A stretch of 64,000 bases of DNA from MWDV01 sp002070715 (GCA_035411585.1 DAONTI010000024.1:1-64000), one strand, 5' to 3'. Positions 52,014 through 61,851 are shown, numbered from the stretch's first letter. Notes: a model not told the origin generated them from the sequence alone. A program made the numbers and translations.

Positions 52014-53477
52014 TCATTCCAGCCCCGCCAGCGCCCGTTCGAGCCGCTGCCATAATTCCTCCGGGTCCTCCAACCCGACCGACAGGCGGATCAAATGCCG
52101 CGACACCCCGCAGGATTCCGCCCAATCCAGTTCGGTATAGTGCGCCAGCAGGGTGAAGGGACAGGCGAGCGTGAACACCGTGCCCAGGCTCGGGCCTTTG
52201 CAGACCTCCAACCGGTCGTAAATGCGGGGGGCGGTGGTTTCCGCGTGCCGCGGTAAAAACGTGACCAACGCGCCCCAGCCGCCCTGCGGTTTGCGCACGG
52301 CCTCGTAGGCGTCGCGGAATTCCCATTTCGGATACCAGACCCGTTCAATGGCCGGATGCCGCCGCAGACGTTCGGCAATGAACTGGCCGTTCTCGTTGTG
52401 GCGCATCATCCGGTGCGGAAAAGTGCGGATGCGCGCTTCCAACATGGCGGCGTCGGCATCCCACAGCAGGTCCTCGTGTTGCGCGCGGAGAAGGGCTTTC
52501 AATTCGGCATGCAAGGGGGAGCGTGGATTGCAGATGAGCGCGCCGCCCATGACTTCGCAGTTGCCGGCGGGGTATTTGGTCAGGCTGGTGGCGATCAGAT
52601 CGGCAAAGGGGGCCAGGTCCACATTCACCGGCGTGGCCACCACGTCGTCCACAATCAACGGCACCCGGCGCGGACGCAAAATCGGCGTGATTTGCCGGAC
52701 ATCCGCCGAGCCCAGCAACGGATTACCTGGAATCTCACAGAAACATCCCGCCAACGGTTGCTGTGCCAGCAGGGCGCGTAAATCGTCGGCCATGGAGTCG
52801 AGGCGATGCAGCAGGATGCCATCGTAACCTAATTTTTGTTGCAGCTTGAGGGTGTCCACATAGGGAAAACCGAGTTGGGCCGTGGCACGACCCGGCGTGC
52901 GGGCCAGCACCGCGCGCAACGCCGCAAACTGCGCGGCCATGCCGGTGGGTTGCAAAAAAACATCATCCTCAGCGCAGTGATAAAGCCGGGCCAATCGCTG
53001 CCGGAGCCCGGACGCCGACTCGGCGTTCGGCCGGCCGTTTTGTCCGGCTAACACCGCCTCCGTGTGGCGTGTGGAGACAATCAACCCGGTATGCTGCCAG
53101 AAGGCGCGCAAGGCCGCCTGTCCGGAGGCGGAAGTCGCCACCGCCCAGATGCCGTTGTGCTCGTGAATGGTCGTCGGGCCACCGCCCTGCCGCGCGATAA
53201 ACGCCACGCACAACTCCGCGCAACGCGCCGAGGGAAAGGGCAGACAGGGCTGATCGGAGGCCACCCGTTGGGCGAGTTCTGCCACCAATGGATGAATCAC
53301 AAACCGCGGATAGCCGCCTTGCAACCGTGACATCACCTCCGGACGTTTTTCTTCGTAGCCGACGACATCCTGCCAGCGGGGCAGCGCAACCGACACGGCG
53401 TGCGGGGAGGCGGGCAGCGGTTGACCAAGGGCCTCGCCCTGCCACCGGGGTTGGCGTAACAAACTGTCAGCGTTCAT
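52014..53477 (-). CDS. PLP-dependent Cys/Met metabolism enzyme (cystathionine gamma-synthase-like)
   Basis: 487-residue fold-type I PLP enzyme. The PLP lysine is in ATSLTKYPAGNCEVMGG; upstream IVDDVVATPVNVDLAPFADL carries the Asp that contacts the pyridine nitrogen; the C-terminal HLIRLSVGLEDPEELW is the family signature. Compared with bacterial MetB (about 386 residues) there are about 100 extra N-terminal residues and the internal pattern is divergent, resembling the longer fungal-type cystathionine gamma-synthases. The likely reaction is gamma-replacement or lyase chemistry on a homoserine ester or cystathionine; which one is unclear. Confidence 0.83.
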   Translation of the reverse strand: MNADSLLRQPRWQGEALGQPLPASPHAVSVALPRWQDVVGYEEKRPEVMSRLQGGYPRFVIHPLVAELAQRVASDQPCLPFPSARCAELCVAFIARQGGGPTTIHEHNGIWAVATSASGQAALRAFWQHTGLIVSTRHTEAVLAGQNGRPNAESASGLRQRLARLYHCAEDDVFLQPTGMAAQFAALRAVLARTPGRATAQLGFPYVDTLKLQQKLGYDGILLHRLDSMADDLRALLAQQPLAGCFCEIPGNPLLGSADVRQITPILRPRRVPLIVDDVVATPVNVDLAPFADLIATSLTKYPAGNCEVMGGALICNPRSPLHAELKALLRAQHEDLLWDADAAMLEARIRTFPHRMMRHNENGQFIAERLRRHPAIERVWYPKWEFRDAYEAVRKPQGGWGALVTFLPRHAETTAPRIYDRLEVCKGPSLGTVFTLACPFTLLAHYTELDWAESCGVSRHLIRLSVGLEDPEELWQRLERALAGLE

Positions 53478-53630
53478 CGTAAAGCGCGGTTATGGCGCGA
53501 AAGATAACGGCTCCCGCGGGAAAGTCCACCGGCGCACTCCGCCAAAGGACGCGCCGGGATGCGACCGCCAACGAGCTTGAGACGACCAGGGCGGCGATTG
53601 GCCTTCTCATGGGAGCAATCCGGTTCTACA

Positions 53631-56216
53631 ATGCCGTCGGTGGGCACGACCCTTTATGATTTGATTCCGCGCGATGAGCGGCCCGGCAACGATCTCTTGC
53701 TCGAACGCTTTCTGGATTACACCGCAAGCCGCAGCCTCACGCTCTACCCGGCGCAGGAGGAGGCCTTGCTGGAGTTGTATGGCGAAAAGAACGTCATCCT
53801 GAACACCCCCACCGGGTCGGGCAAATCCTTGGTGGCCGCCGCGCTGCATTTCAAGGCGCTCGCCCAGGGCCGGCGCTCGGTTTACACCTGTCCGATCAAG
53901 GCGTTGGTGAACGAGAAATGGCTCTCGCTCTGCCGCGAGTTCGGCCCGGAAAACGTCGGCCTCAGCACCGGAGACGCCACCGTGAACCGGGACGCGCCCA
54001 TCCTCTGTTGCACCGCGGAAATTCTGGCGAACCTCGCCTTGCGCGAAGGTCCGGACGCCGCCGTGCGGGACGTGGTCATGGACGAGTTCCATTGGTATGC
54101 CGACCGCGACCGCGGCGTGGCGTGGCAGGTGCCGCTGTTGACCCTGCCGCAGGCGCGTTTCCTCCTGATGTCCGCCACCCTCGGCGAGACCGAATTTTTC
54201 GAGCGGGCGCTCACGAAGTTGAACGGCCGCCCGACAGTGACGGTGGCCTCGCGGGAACGTCCCGTCCCGCTGGCGTTCACCTACTCGGAACTGCCGCTGG
54301 CCCGGGCCCTCGAAACCCTGGCGGCGGAGGGCAAGTCGCCGGTGTACGTCGTCCATTTCACCCAGGCCGAGGCGGCCCAGAGCGCGCAGGATTTTACCAG
54401 CCTCAAGGTTTGTTCGCGGGAGGAAAAAAACCGCATCGCTAACGCCATTGAACGGTTCAAGTTCACCAGTCCCTACGGCCCGGAAATCCGCAAGTGGTTG
54501 AAGCACGGCATTGGCGTGCATCACGCCGGGTTGCTGCCGAAGTATCGCGTGCTGATCGAGCAACTCGCGCAGCAGGGCTTGCTCAAGGTCATCTGCGGCA
54601 CGGATACGCTCGGCGTGGGAATCAACGTCCCGATCCGCACCGTGCTGTTCACGCGCCTGTGCAAGTTTGACGGCCAGAAGACGACGATCCTGAGTGCGCG
54701 CGATTTTCATCAGATCAGCGGGCGCGCGGGCCGGAAAGGCTTTGACGAGCAGGGTTGGGTGGTGGCGCAGGCGCCCGAGCACATTGTGGAAAACCTCAAA
54801 CTCGAGGAAAAATCGGCCAAGGGCGGCAAGAAATTCGTCAAGCGCCGGCCGCCGGAACACAATTTTGTGAACTGGGACCGGAACACGTTTCAACGGTTGA
54901 TCGCCGCGCCCCCCGAACGGCTCGCCTCGCGTTTCCAAGTGTCGCACGGCATGTTGCTTCATGTGCTAAGCCGGGACGGTGACGGGTGCCGGGCGATGCA
55001 ACAATTGCTGCGCGATTGCCATGAGTCGGACAAGGCCAAACAGGCGCATCGCCAACGCGCGTGGCAATTGTTCCGCGCGCTGGTGGAACGGAAGATCATC
55101 GAAATCCTGCCCCCGGCGGCGGCGATGGGACGCAAGCTGCGCGTCAACGTCGAGTTGCAGGACGATTTCTCCATGGACCAGACGTTGTCGCTCTATCTGC
55201 TGGAGACCATCCCGCTGGTGAATCCGGAGCAGGAGGATTACGCGCTCGTGTTGCTCTCGCTCGTGGAATCCATCCTCGAAGATCCGGAGATCATCCTGCG
55301 GCGGCAATTGGACAAGGTGAAAGCGCGGGCCGTCGCGCAGATGAAAGCCGAGGGCATCGAATACGAGGAGCGCATGGCCAAACTGGAGGAACTGGAATAT
55401 CCGAAGCCGAACCGCGAATTCATCTACGCCACTTTCAACGCCTTCGCCGACAAACATCCGTGGGTGGGGCAGGAGAATATCCGGCCCAAATCCATCGCGC
55501 GCGAAATGTTCGAAACCTTCCGCTCGTTCGCCGATTACATCCGCGATTACGACCTTCAGCGTTCCGAGGGTTTATTGCTGCGCCATCTCAACAGCGTCTT
55601 CAAGGTGCTGGTGCAAACCGTGCCCCCCGCCGCCAAGAACGAGGCGGTGCGGGAGATGGAACTTTACCTGGGCACGATGATCCGGCAGGTGGACAGCAGC
55701 CTGCTCGATGAATGGGAAAAACTGCGCGATCCGGATTACGAGCGTCGCATCGCCGCCGAACGGGCCAAGGATGCGGGCGTGGATTGGCGGCCCCCGGGCG
55801 CGGAGGAGGCCGCCGCGGACATCACCCGGGACGCCGAGGCTTTTACCGCCGCCATCCGTCACCGCATTTTTACCTTCCTGCGCAGCTTGGCGGCCGGCGA
55901 TTTCGAGCAAGCCCTGGCCGGTCTGGATTCGCCGTACGATGCCGAGGGACAACCTTGGACCCCCGAACGCTGGCGCGCGGCCCTGGACGATTATCTGACC
56001 GAACACCAGCAACTGCTGCTGACTCCCGAGGCGCGCAACCGACGCCACACCTATGTCATCCCCGCGGAAGACCGGCGCTCCTGGCGGGTGCAACAGATGT
56101 TGGTGGATCCGGAAGGGCACAACGATTGGGTCGCCGAGTTTAGCGTGGACCTCGCGGCATCCCGGCAACGCGCCGAACCCGTGTTGCAACTGCGGCGCTT
56201 GGGAAGTCTGGTTTGA
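53631..56216 (+). CDS. Ski2-like DExH helicase with DUF3516-type C-terminus
   Basis: Superfamily 2 RNA helicase of 861 residues from the ATG at 53631. Motifs: Q/TLYPAQEEAL, Walker A NTPTGSGKS (motif I), DEFHWYADRDRG (motif II, DEFH), LMSATLG (III), VVHFTQAEA (IV), GTDTLGVGINVPIRTVLF (V) and HQISGRAGRKG (VI). The C-terminal 450 residues form a helical domain (about 400-860) seen in bacterial Ski2-like proteins annotated as DUF3516. Substrate RNA and partners are unknown. It is divergent from the PLP enzyme gene, with a 153-bp shared gap lacking a clear promoter; lysA follows 94 bases downstream. Confidence 0.9.
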   Translation: MPSVGTTLYDLIPRDERPGNDLLLERFLDYTASRSLTLYPAQEEALLELYGEKNVILNTPTGSGKSLVAAALHFKALAQGRRSVYTCPIKALVNEKWLSLCREFGPENVGLSTGDATVNRDAPILCCTAEILANLALREGPDAAVRDVVMDEFHWYADRDRGVAWQVPLLTLPQARFLLMSATLGETEFFERALTKLNGRPTVTVASRERPVPLAFTYSELPLARALETLAAEGKSPVYVVHFTQAEAAQSAQDFTSLKVCSREEKNRIANAIERFKFTSPYGPEIRKWLKHGIGVHHAGLLPKYRVLIEQLAQQGLLKVICGTDTLGVGINVPIRTVLFTRLCKFDGQKTTILSARDFHQISGRAGRKGFDEQGWVVAQAPEHIVENLKLEEKSAKGGKKFVKRRPPEHNFVNWDRNTFQRLIAAPPERLASRFQVSHGMLLHVLSRDGDGCRAMQQLLRDCHESDKAKQAHRQRAWQLFRALVERKIIEILPPAAAMGRKLRVNVELQDDFSMDQTLSLYLLETIPLVNPEQEDYALVLLSLVESILEDPEIILRRQLDKVKARAVAQMKAEGIEYEERMAKLEELEYPKPNREFIYATFNAFADKHPWVGQENIRPKSIAREMFETFRSFADYIRDYDLQRSEGLLLRHLNSVFKVLVQTVPPAAKNEAVREMELYLGTMIRQVDSSLLDEWEKLRDPDYERRIAAERAKDAGVDWRPPGAEEAAADITRDAEAFTAAIRHRIFTFLRSLAAGDFEQALAGLDSPYDAEGQPWTPERWRAALDDYLTEHQQLLLTPEARNRRHTYVIPAEDRRSWRVQQMLVDPEGHNDWVAEFSVDLAASRQRAEPVLQLRRLGSLV

Positions 56217-56310
56217 TCCCGGGGATGGCCTTTGCGGAGCGCCGGCCGGGTCATGCGACGGAAAATCCCGGTCTTGAACTTGGGCCGCGGACGCCTACTC
56301 TTGCCGTCCT

Positions 56311-57609
56311 ATGCACCAATTCCATTACCGGGGCGATCGGTTGTATTGCGAAGCGGTCCGGCTTGAATCGCTCGCGAAGCGTTTCGGCACGCCGCTCTAT
56401 GTGTATTCCCACCGCACGCTGGTGAACCATTTCCAAAAGCTGGGCCGCGCCATGGCGCCGGTGGATCACCTGATTTGCTATGCCGTGAAATCCAATTCCA
56501 ACCAGTCCGTTCTGCGGACGCTGGCGAATTTGGGCAGCGGATTCGACATCGTGAGCGAGGGCGAATTGCACCGCGTGATCCAGGCGGGGGGCGATCCGCG
56601 GAAATGCGTTTTCGCTGGGGCGGGAAAAACCGCGGCGGAAATTGAATTTGCCCTGCGGCAGAAGGTGTATTGCCTCAACGCGGAGAGCGAACCGGAACTG
56701 GAACGCATCAACCGGATCGCGGCCCGACGCAAAACCATCGCGCCGGTGGCCGTGCGCGTGAATCCCAACGTGGCGGTGGATACCCACGCCAAAATCACCA
56801 CGGGCACGTACGAGGACAAATTCGGCATTGCGTTTGACCTCATCGAAGGCGTTTACGCGCGGGCGGCGAAGTTGAAGCATCTGCGGCTGCGCGGCGTCCA
56901 GATGCACATCGGCTCGCAGATCACGAAGACCGGGCCGTTCGAAAACGCCGTGCGCAAGATGCTGCCGCTGGTGCGCCGGTTGACCGAGCGGCACGGACTG
57001 GAGTTCTTCAGCATCGGCGGCGGCCTGGGCATACTTTACCAATTCGCCCTGGTAAGCGGTCCGGCGCAGTGGTGGCGCTCCGCCGCCGCCCGCGGGATCA
57101 TCACCCCGGCCGCCTATGCCGCGCGGTTGTTGCCGTTGCTGAAGCCGTTGGGACTGCGGATTCTTTTGGAGCCGGGACGGTTCATTTCCGGCAACTCCGG
57201 CGTGCTGATCACCCGCGTGGAATATGTGAAACGGACCGGTCGAAAAAACTTCGTCATCGTGGACGCGGCCATGAATGATTTGATCCGTCCGGCCTTTTAC
57301 GATGCCTACCATGAAATCGTGCCGCTCACCCGGCGGCGCAGCCGCATGATGAAGGCCGACGTCGTGGGCGGGGTCTGCGAATCCGGAGATTTCTTCTGCA
57401 AAGACCGACTGCTGCCGCATGTGGCCGAAGGGGATTACCTCGCGCTGATGAGCGCCGGCGCGTATGGCTTTGTGATGGCGTCCAACTACAACTCGCGCGC
57501 CCTCACGGCGGAGGTCCTGGTCCGGGACCGGCAGGCCGCATTGGTGCGCGAACGCCAGCCGCTGAAAGAAATCTGGGCGGGCGAACGGATCGCCCCGTGG
57601 CTCCAGTGA
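56311..57609 (+). CDS. lysA: diaminopimelate decarboxylase
   Basis: Makes lysine from meso-diaminopimelate. It has 432 residues. The N-terminal FGTPLYVYSHRTLVNHF and the PLP lysine in CYAVKSNSNQS (Lys60) begin the TIM barrel; HIGSQI, the glycine loop SIGGGLGILY, and EPGRFISGNSGVLITRVEYVK are conserved phosphate and PLP contacts; GVCESGDFFCKDR holds the active-site Cys, and ALMSAGAYGFVMASNYN the substrate Tyr. It follows the helicase at 94 bases and may share its transcript. Confidence 0.94.
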   Translation: MHQFHYRGDRLYCEAVRLESLAKRFGTPLYVYSHRTLVNHFQKLGRAMAPVDHLICYAVKSNSNQSVLRTLANLGSGFDIVSEGELHRVIQAGGDPRKCVFAGAGKTAAEIEFALRQKVYCLNAESEPELERINRIAARRKTIAPVAVRVNPNVAVDTHAKITTGTYEDKFGIAFDLIEGVYARAAKLKHLRLRGVQMHIGSQITKTGPFENAVRKMLPLVRRLTERHGLEFFSIGGGLGILYQFALVSGPAQWWRSAAARGIITPAAYAARLLPLLKPLGLRILLEPGRFISGNSGVLITRVEYVKRTGRKNFVIVDAAMNDLIRPAFYDAYHEIVPLTRRRSRMMKADVVGGVCESGDFFCKDRLLPHVAEGDYLALMSAGAYGFVMASNYNSRALTAEVLVRDRQAALVRERQPLKEIWAGERIAPWLQ

Positions 57610-57797
57610 TTAAAGGACGTCACGCCCGTTTGGCGAAACAGTCCGGGCCCGCTCGTGCCAGCGCAGCGGCAGGGTTCATCATCACGGGTGTCTCCCGCGA
57701 CAACCTGTCCAGCGACTCGGGCACACCGAATCAATTGGGCGCCAAGCCAGAGAAGGAGATTGGCATCTCGCGAAACAACAACTTTTTTGCGAACACG

Positions 57798-58115
57798 CTA
57801 ACCAGTGGAGGCGCTTTCCGCCAGCGGCGGGTCGTCCGGGGTCGGGGGCCGCAATTTCACCAAGGTCGCCCCCCACCCGCCCAACTGCGGATGATCCAGC
57901 GTGAAACCGAGAACGGCGGGATGCTTTTCCAACACGGCATGGACCGTGCGGCGCAGGTTGCCGATCCCTTTGCCATGAATGATGCGCACTGTCAGAATGC
58001 CTTGCCGGCGGCATTCGGCCAGATAGTCCAACACGAGGTCTTTCACCTCGCGCGGCTTGAAAGTGTGCAGGTCCAGCACCCCGTCAATCGGCAGTTGAAC
58101 CGGTTCGTCGTCCAT
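57798..58115 (-). CDS. Smr domain protein
   Basis: 105-residue stand-alone Smr (small MutS-related) domain from the ATG at 58115. Motifs: LDLHTFKPREVKDLV (the LDxH motif), TVRIIHGKGIGNLRRTVHAVL (HGxG nuclease-type motif) and LGGWGATLVKL. Smr proteins are nicking nucleases or bind branched nucleic acids or ribosomes. The proline-rich tail PPTPDDPPLAES is uninformative. Convergent with lysA; the 188-bp gap to it (57610-57797) holds no gene. Confidence 0.9.
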   Translation of the reverse strand: MDDEPVQLPIDGVLDLHTFKPREVKDLVLDYLAECRRQGILTVRIIHGKGIGNLRRTVHAVLEKHPAVLGFTLDHPQLGGWGATLVKLRPPTPDDPPLAESASTG

Positions 58116-58204
58116 GCCTTGATTAAACCACGCCGTCGCGCGGCTGCCCACGAATTCCTGCGCCGCGCGCCGGCATGCGGTAGTTCGACAGAGGATTTCG
58201 TCTC

Positions 58205-58714
58205 ATGATCACAATTCGTCAAGCCACGTTATCGGACGCGCCAGTGGTGGCGGAGTTCAACCGCTGCATGGCGCTGGAAACCGAACAGTTCCGCCTGGAC
58301 CCGGCCGTTCTTGACGCCGGAGTCGCCGCCGTCCTGGCGGATGCGGCCAAGGGCCTCTACTTCCTCGCCGAAGTGGACGGCGAAATCGCGGGTCAACTGT
58401 TGATCACCTACGAATGGAGCGACTGGCGCAACGGCAACTGGTGGTGGATTCAGAGCGTGTATGTGCGGCCGGCGTTCCGCGGACAAGGCGTATTCCGTAC
58501 TCTGTTCGAACAGGTGGCCCGGCTGGCCCGCACCCGCCCCGGCATTGCCGGCCTGCGGCTCTACATGCACCGAGCGAACCAGCGCGCCCGACGCGCCTAC
58601 ACGCAACTGGGCATGAAACATTCCGGCTACGAAGTTTTTGAAATGGACTTCGTCCTGTCCGGACGGGGCACTGCGGCCCCGGATGCGCCGGCGCAGACTC
58701 CGCCGGTTGATTGA
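58205..58714 (+). CDS. GNAT-family N-acetyltransferase
   Basis: 169-residue acetyltransferase. Starts ITIRQATLSDAPVVAEFN; the acetyl-CoA motif is QSVYVRPAFRGQGVFRTLF with the R-x-x-G-x-G/A pattern, followed by LRLYMHRANQRARRAYTQLGM (motif B). The substrate is unknown. It is divergent from the Smr gene (89 bases apart). Confidence 0.88.
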   Translation: MITIRQATLSDAPVVAEFNRCMALETEQFRLDPAVLDAGVAAVLADAAKGLYFLAEVDGEIAGQLLITYEWSDWRNGNWWWIQSVYVRPAFRGQGVFRTLFEQVARLARTRPGIAGLRLYMHRANQRARRAYTQLGMKHSGYEVFEMDFVLSGRGTAAPDAPAQTPPVD

Positions 58715-58795
58715 TCTGCATTCAAGCGGGCTGCCCCTGCAATCTTTGCGATTGCGGCATTGTCGCATCCGTCAAACCGGGCCAACATCGGCGGC

Positions 58796-60130
58796 ATGAA
58801 GACGCACCGTTGGTTGTTGTTCACGCTGGGAGCCAGCTTGCTGGGTTCAATTGTTTGGGCGCAGGACACCACGCTCCGTGACACCGTTCGCGCCCTGGCC
58901 GACCGGGAATATCCTTCGCTCTTCGAGTTGTACCGGCATTTTCATGCCCATCCGGAATTGTCGTTGAATGAGGAAAAAACTTCGGCCCGACTGGCGGAGG
59001 AACTGCGCCGGGCGGGTTACGAGGTCACCGAACGCGTGGGCGGATGGGGCGTGGTCGCGGTTCTGAAAAACGGCGCCGGTCCGACCGTGCTGGTGCGCGC
59101 CGACATGGACGCCCTGCCGGTGAGGGAACAGACCGGCCTGCCGTATGCGAGCACCGTGACCGCCCGCGATAGTGCCGGTAACGAAGTCGGCGTCATGCAC
59201 GCCTGCGGCCACGACATTCACATGACGTCGCTGGTGGGCACCGCCCGCGCGCTGGCGCAACTGCGGACGCACTGGGCGGGCACCCTGATCTTGATCGGCC
59301 AGCCGGCAGAGGAAGCCGGCGGCGGCGCGGCCCGCATGTTGGCGGACGGCTTGTTCACCCGGTTTCCCCGGCCGGACTTTTGCCTTGCCCTGCATGACAA
59401 CGCCGAAATGCCCGCCGGCCAGCTCGGGTACACCCCCGGGTTCTCCACCGCTAACGTGGATTCCGTGGACATCACCGTGCGCGGCCTGGGCGGCCACGGA
59501 GCGTATCCGCACCGAACCAAGGATCCGGTGGTCTTGGCCGCGCAAATCGTGCTGGCCTTGCAAACCATCGTCAGCCGCGAAATCGAGGCCGGCGATCCCG
59601 CAGTCGTTACCGTCGGCTCAATCCAAGGCGGCACCAAACACAACATTATCCCGGATGAAGTGAAGCTGCAGGTGACCGTCCGTTCCCATACGGACACAGC
59701 CCGGCAACAGGTGTTGGCGGCCATTCCCCGGATCGTGCGCGGCCAGGCGCTGGCCGCCGGTCTGCCGGAAGACCGGATGCCGCTGGTGAACATCCACCAA
59801 GAATACACTCCGGCCGTTTACAACGATCCGGAACTGGCCGAGCGGGTGGCCGGCGTGTTTCGGACCCATTTTGGCGAGACGAACGTGATCCGGCGCCTGC
59901 CTCGCATGGGCGGCGAGGACTTCAGCGAATACGGCCGGACGGCGGAGCGGGTGCCCATCTGCATGTTCAATTTGGGCGCGGTGGCTCCCGAAGTTTACGC
60001 CGCCAGTCAACGCACCGGTCAAAGTTTGCCGGGGTTGCATTCCCCGCGTTTCGCGCCGGCGCCCGAACCCACACTCAAAACCGGGATCATGGCGACGACG
60101 CTGGTCGTGCTGGAGTTGATGGGCCGTTGA
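58796..60130 (+). CDS. secreted M20 amidohydrolase (hippurate hydrolase/aminoacylase type)
   Basis: Zinc or manganese peptidase-like amidohydrolase of 444 residues from the ATG at 58796, beginning with a signal peptide ending near SIVWAQD. Typical M20D strings: HPELSLNEEKTSARLAEEL, VRADMDALPVREQTGLPYAS, MHACGHDIHMTSLVGTAR, GQPAEEAGGGAARMLADG, LGGHGAYPHRTKDPV, SIQGGTKHNIIPDE and the final His in PGLHSPRFAPAPE. It probably removes N-acyl groups from amino acids in the periplasm. It ends 23 bases from the convergent potassium channel gene. Confidence 0.92.
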   Translation: MKTHRWLLFTLGASLLGSIVWAQDTTLRDTVRALADREYPSLFELYRHFHAHPELSLNEEKTSARLAEELRRAGYEVTERVGGWGVVAVLKNGAGPTVLVRADMDALPVREQTGLPYASTVTARDSAGNEVGVMHACGHDIHMTSLVGTARALAQLRTHWAGTLILIGQPAEEAGGGAARMLADGLFTRFPRPDFCLALHDNAEMPAGQLGYTPGFSTANVDSVDITVRGLGGHGAYPHRTKDPVVLAAQIVLALQTIVSREIEAGDPAVVTVGSIQGGTKHNIIPDEVKLQVTVRSHTDTARQQVLAAIPRIVRGQALAAGLPEDRMPLVNIHQEYTPAVYNDPELAERVAGVFRTHFGETNVIRRLPRMGGEDFSEYGRTAERVPICMFNLGAVAPEVYAASQRTGQSLPGLHSPRFAPAPEPTLKTGIMATTLVVLELMGR

Positions 60131-60153
60131 GCCGCAGCGGCGCGGGACGGCGG

Positions 60154-61851
60154 TTACACATTGCCGTAGAGTTGGAAGAATTTTTGTTCGGCCTCCAGAC
60201 TGCCGATGAGCACGATCTCCGCGTCCGCCGACAGGGGGCGGAACGGATCGGGATTGACCTCGAAGTTTTTCCCTTCGTTCAAGGCAATCACACTGCAACC
60301 GGTTTTGCGGCGCACGCCGGTTTCCGCCAGGGTCTTGCCCGCCAACGCCTCCGGCGTCCGGATTCGAAAGGCGTTCAACCCCTCGGCCAGCATGAGAATG
60401 TCGCTGCGCTTGAGCAGATTGAAAATGATGTTCGCACCCATTGAGGCGTAACTCATGACAAAATCCGCGCCCGCCCGGTGCAGGGTGGAGACATTCCGTT
60501 CCTGGGTGGCGCGGCTGATGATCTGGATGTCCGGACGCAGTCGCCGGCAGAGGAGGGTGATGTAAACGCTGATGTCGTCGTCGTTGGTCGTGACAATCAC
60601 CGCGGGCGCTTCCTTCAATCCGGCTTTCTCCAGCACTTCCATCTGCCCGGCGTCGCCGAGCAGGAAATGCGCCGCGTCCGCCGCGGGAATCTGCGCGGGA
60701 TCGCGCTCGATGATGCGGTAATCCAGTTGTCGTTCGCGCAGCGCGCGGCCCGTGGCGCGGCCCACCCGGCCCCCGCCAATGATCAGCACCGGGGTGGTGG
60801 CGCGGTGATAAATGCAGAACAGTTCGTTGTAGGTCCGCATCTGTTCCAACGAACCCGCCAGCACCAGAACCGTGTGGGGCCCGATCAGGGTGTCCGATCG
60901 GGCGGGTTGAAAGCCGCCGCGTTCCCAGACGCCGATGACATTGGTGCCCGCATTTTCCCGGAGCCGTGATTCGGCCAGGGTTTTGCCCACGAGCGGGGTG
61001 CCGGCGGCGGCGGCCTCGGCGATGAACAACTTGTCGAACGTGCCAATGACATGCGCCACGGCGTCGCCACCAATGGTGCGGCGGGCCAGGGAGCGGCCCA
61101 TGAGTTCGCCCATCCGGATCACATGCGAACTGCCGGCCAGCTTGAGGATATCCACTGCGGCGTCCGACTCCGCAGTAGTGAGGATGGGAACCGTTTTGGA
61201 GAGCTCCCGGACGGTGAAGGCGATGTTGGTATTGTGAACCTCGGTGCTGGTGGAGGCCACGAGGGCGGCGCGCTCGACGTTGAGACGCGCGTAGGTGTCG
61301 GGCAGATCGGGTTCGCCGAGATAAACGTTGATGCCCAGATCGTGCAGGGACAACGCCTCGGATAACTCGGCCACCACCAACGCGTAGCCGTATCCGAATT
61401 GATTGAGTTTGGCAATCAAGGCGCGGGTGACCGGATCGAAATGGGTGAGGATGACGTGCCCGGCCGTATGGGCCGGCACCTGACGCGGCGCGCGGGCGGC
61501 AGTCTGGGCTTCCATCCACGGCGCGTAACAGAATTGGATGAAGGTGAAGGGCAACAGCACCAGCAAAAAAATCATGCCGGACAACAGGACGACCATGGAG
61601 AAAATGCGGCCCGCATCGCCTTGGAAGGTGATGTCGCCAAACCCCAGCGTGGACATGACGGTCAGCGTCCAGTAAAAGCCGGTGACCCAGCTATGCTGCT
61701 GGCCTTCCCGGTGCATCAGCAGTTGGAACAGGAGGCTGAAGATCAGGACGATGATCACCCACAGCGCCAGAAAACGCCCCAACAGCGTGAGGTTGCGGAG
61801 CGCCGCCTTGCGGTGCAGAAATCCCATCAGGTTGGCGATAAACGATTTCAT
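60154..61851 (-). CDS. potassium channel protein with tandem RCK/TrkA domains
   Basis: 565 residues from the ATG at 61851. A 2TM pore module spans about 20-115: a first helix near 27-45, the filter STLGFGDITF (TLGFGD at 68-73, versus the classical TVGYGD) and a second helix near 83-108. Then come two RCK copies: residues about 127-345 (VILTHFDPVTRALI..., TrkA-N/C) and about 346-565 (VLIIGGGRVGRATG, the NAD-binding GGGRVG). The Asp at NFEVNPDPF begins the last TrkA-C half. Likely a ligand-gated K+ channel or a related ion channel; selectivity is uncertain because of the Phe in the filter. Confidence 0.9.
   Translation of the reverse strand: MKSFIANLMGFLHRKAALRNLTLLGRFLALWVIIVLIFSLLFQLLMHREGQQHSWVTGFYWTLTVMSTLGFGDITFQGDAGRIFSMVVLLSGMIFLLVLLPFTFIQFCYAPWMEAQTAARAPRQVPAHTAGHVILTHFDPVTRALIAKLNQFGYGYALVVAELSEALSLHDLGINVYLGEPDLPDTYARLNVERAALVASTSTEVHNTNIAFTVRELSKTVPILTTAESDAAVDILKLAGSSHVIRMGELMGRSLARRTIGGDAVAHVIGTFDKLFIAEAAAAGTPLVGKTLAESRLRENAGTNVIGVWERGGFQPARSDTLIGPHTVLVLAGSLEQMRTYNELFCIYHRATTPVLIIGGGRVGRATGRALRERQLDYRIIERDPAQIPAADAAHFLLGDAGQMEVLEKAGLKEAPAVIVTTNDDDISVYITLLCRRLRPDIQIISRATQERNVSTLHRAGADFVMSYASMGANIIFNLLKRSDILMLAEGLNAFRIRTPEALAGKTLAETGVRRKTGCSVIALNEGKNFEVNPDPFRPLSADAEIVLIGSLEAEQKFFQLYGNV

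Noticed and set aside
57771..57797. terminator-like TCGC...TTTTTTGCGA downstream of the Smr gene
   Set aside because: The stem has a mismatch and the T-run lies inside the stem on the wrong side for Smr transcription.
57597..58208. 203-codon frame across the Smr gene
   Set aside because: Antisense to a clear Smr domain protein, with no domain of its own.
59618..61519. 633-codon frame overlapping the M20 and RCK channel genes
   Set aside because: It is a shadow of two well-supported genes read in another frame; no family features.
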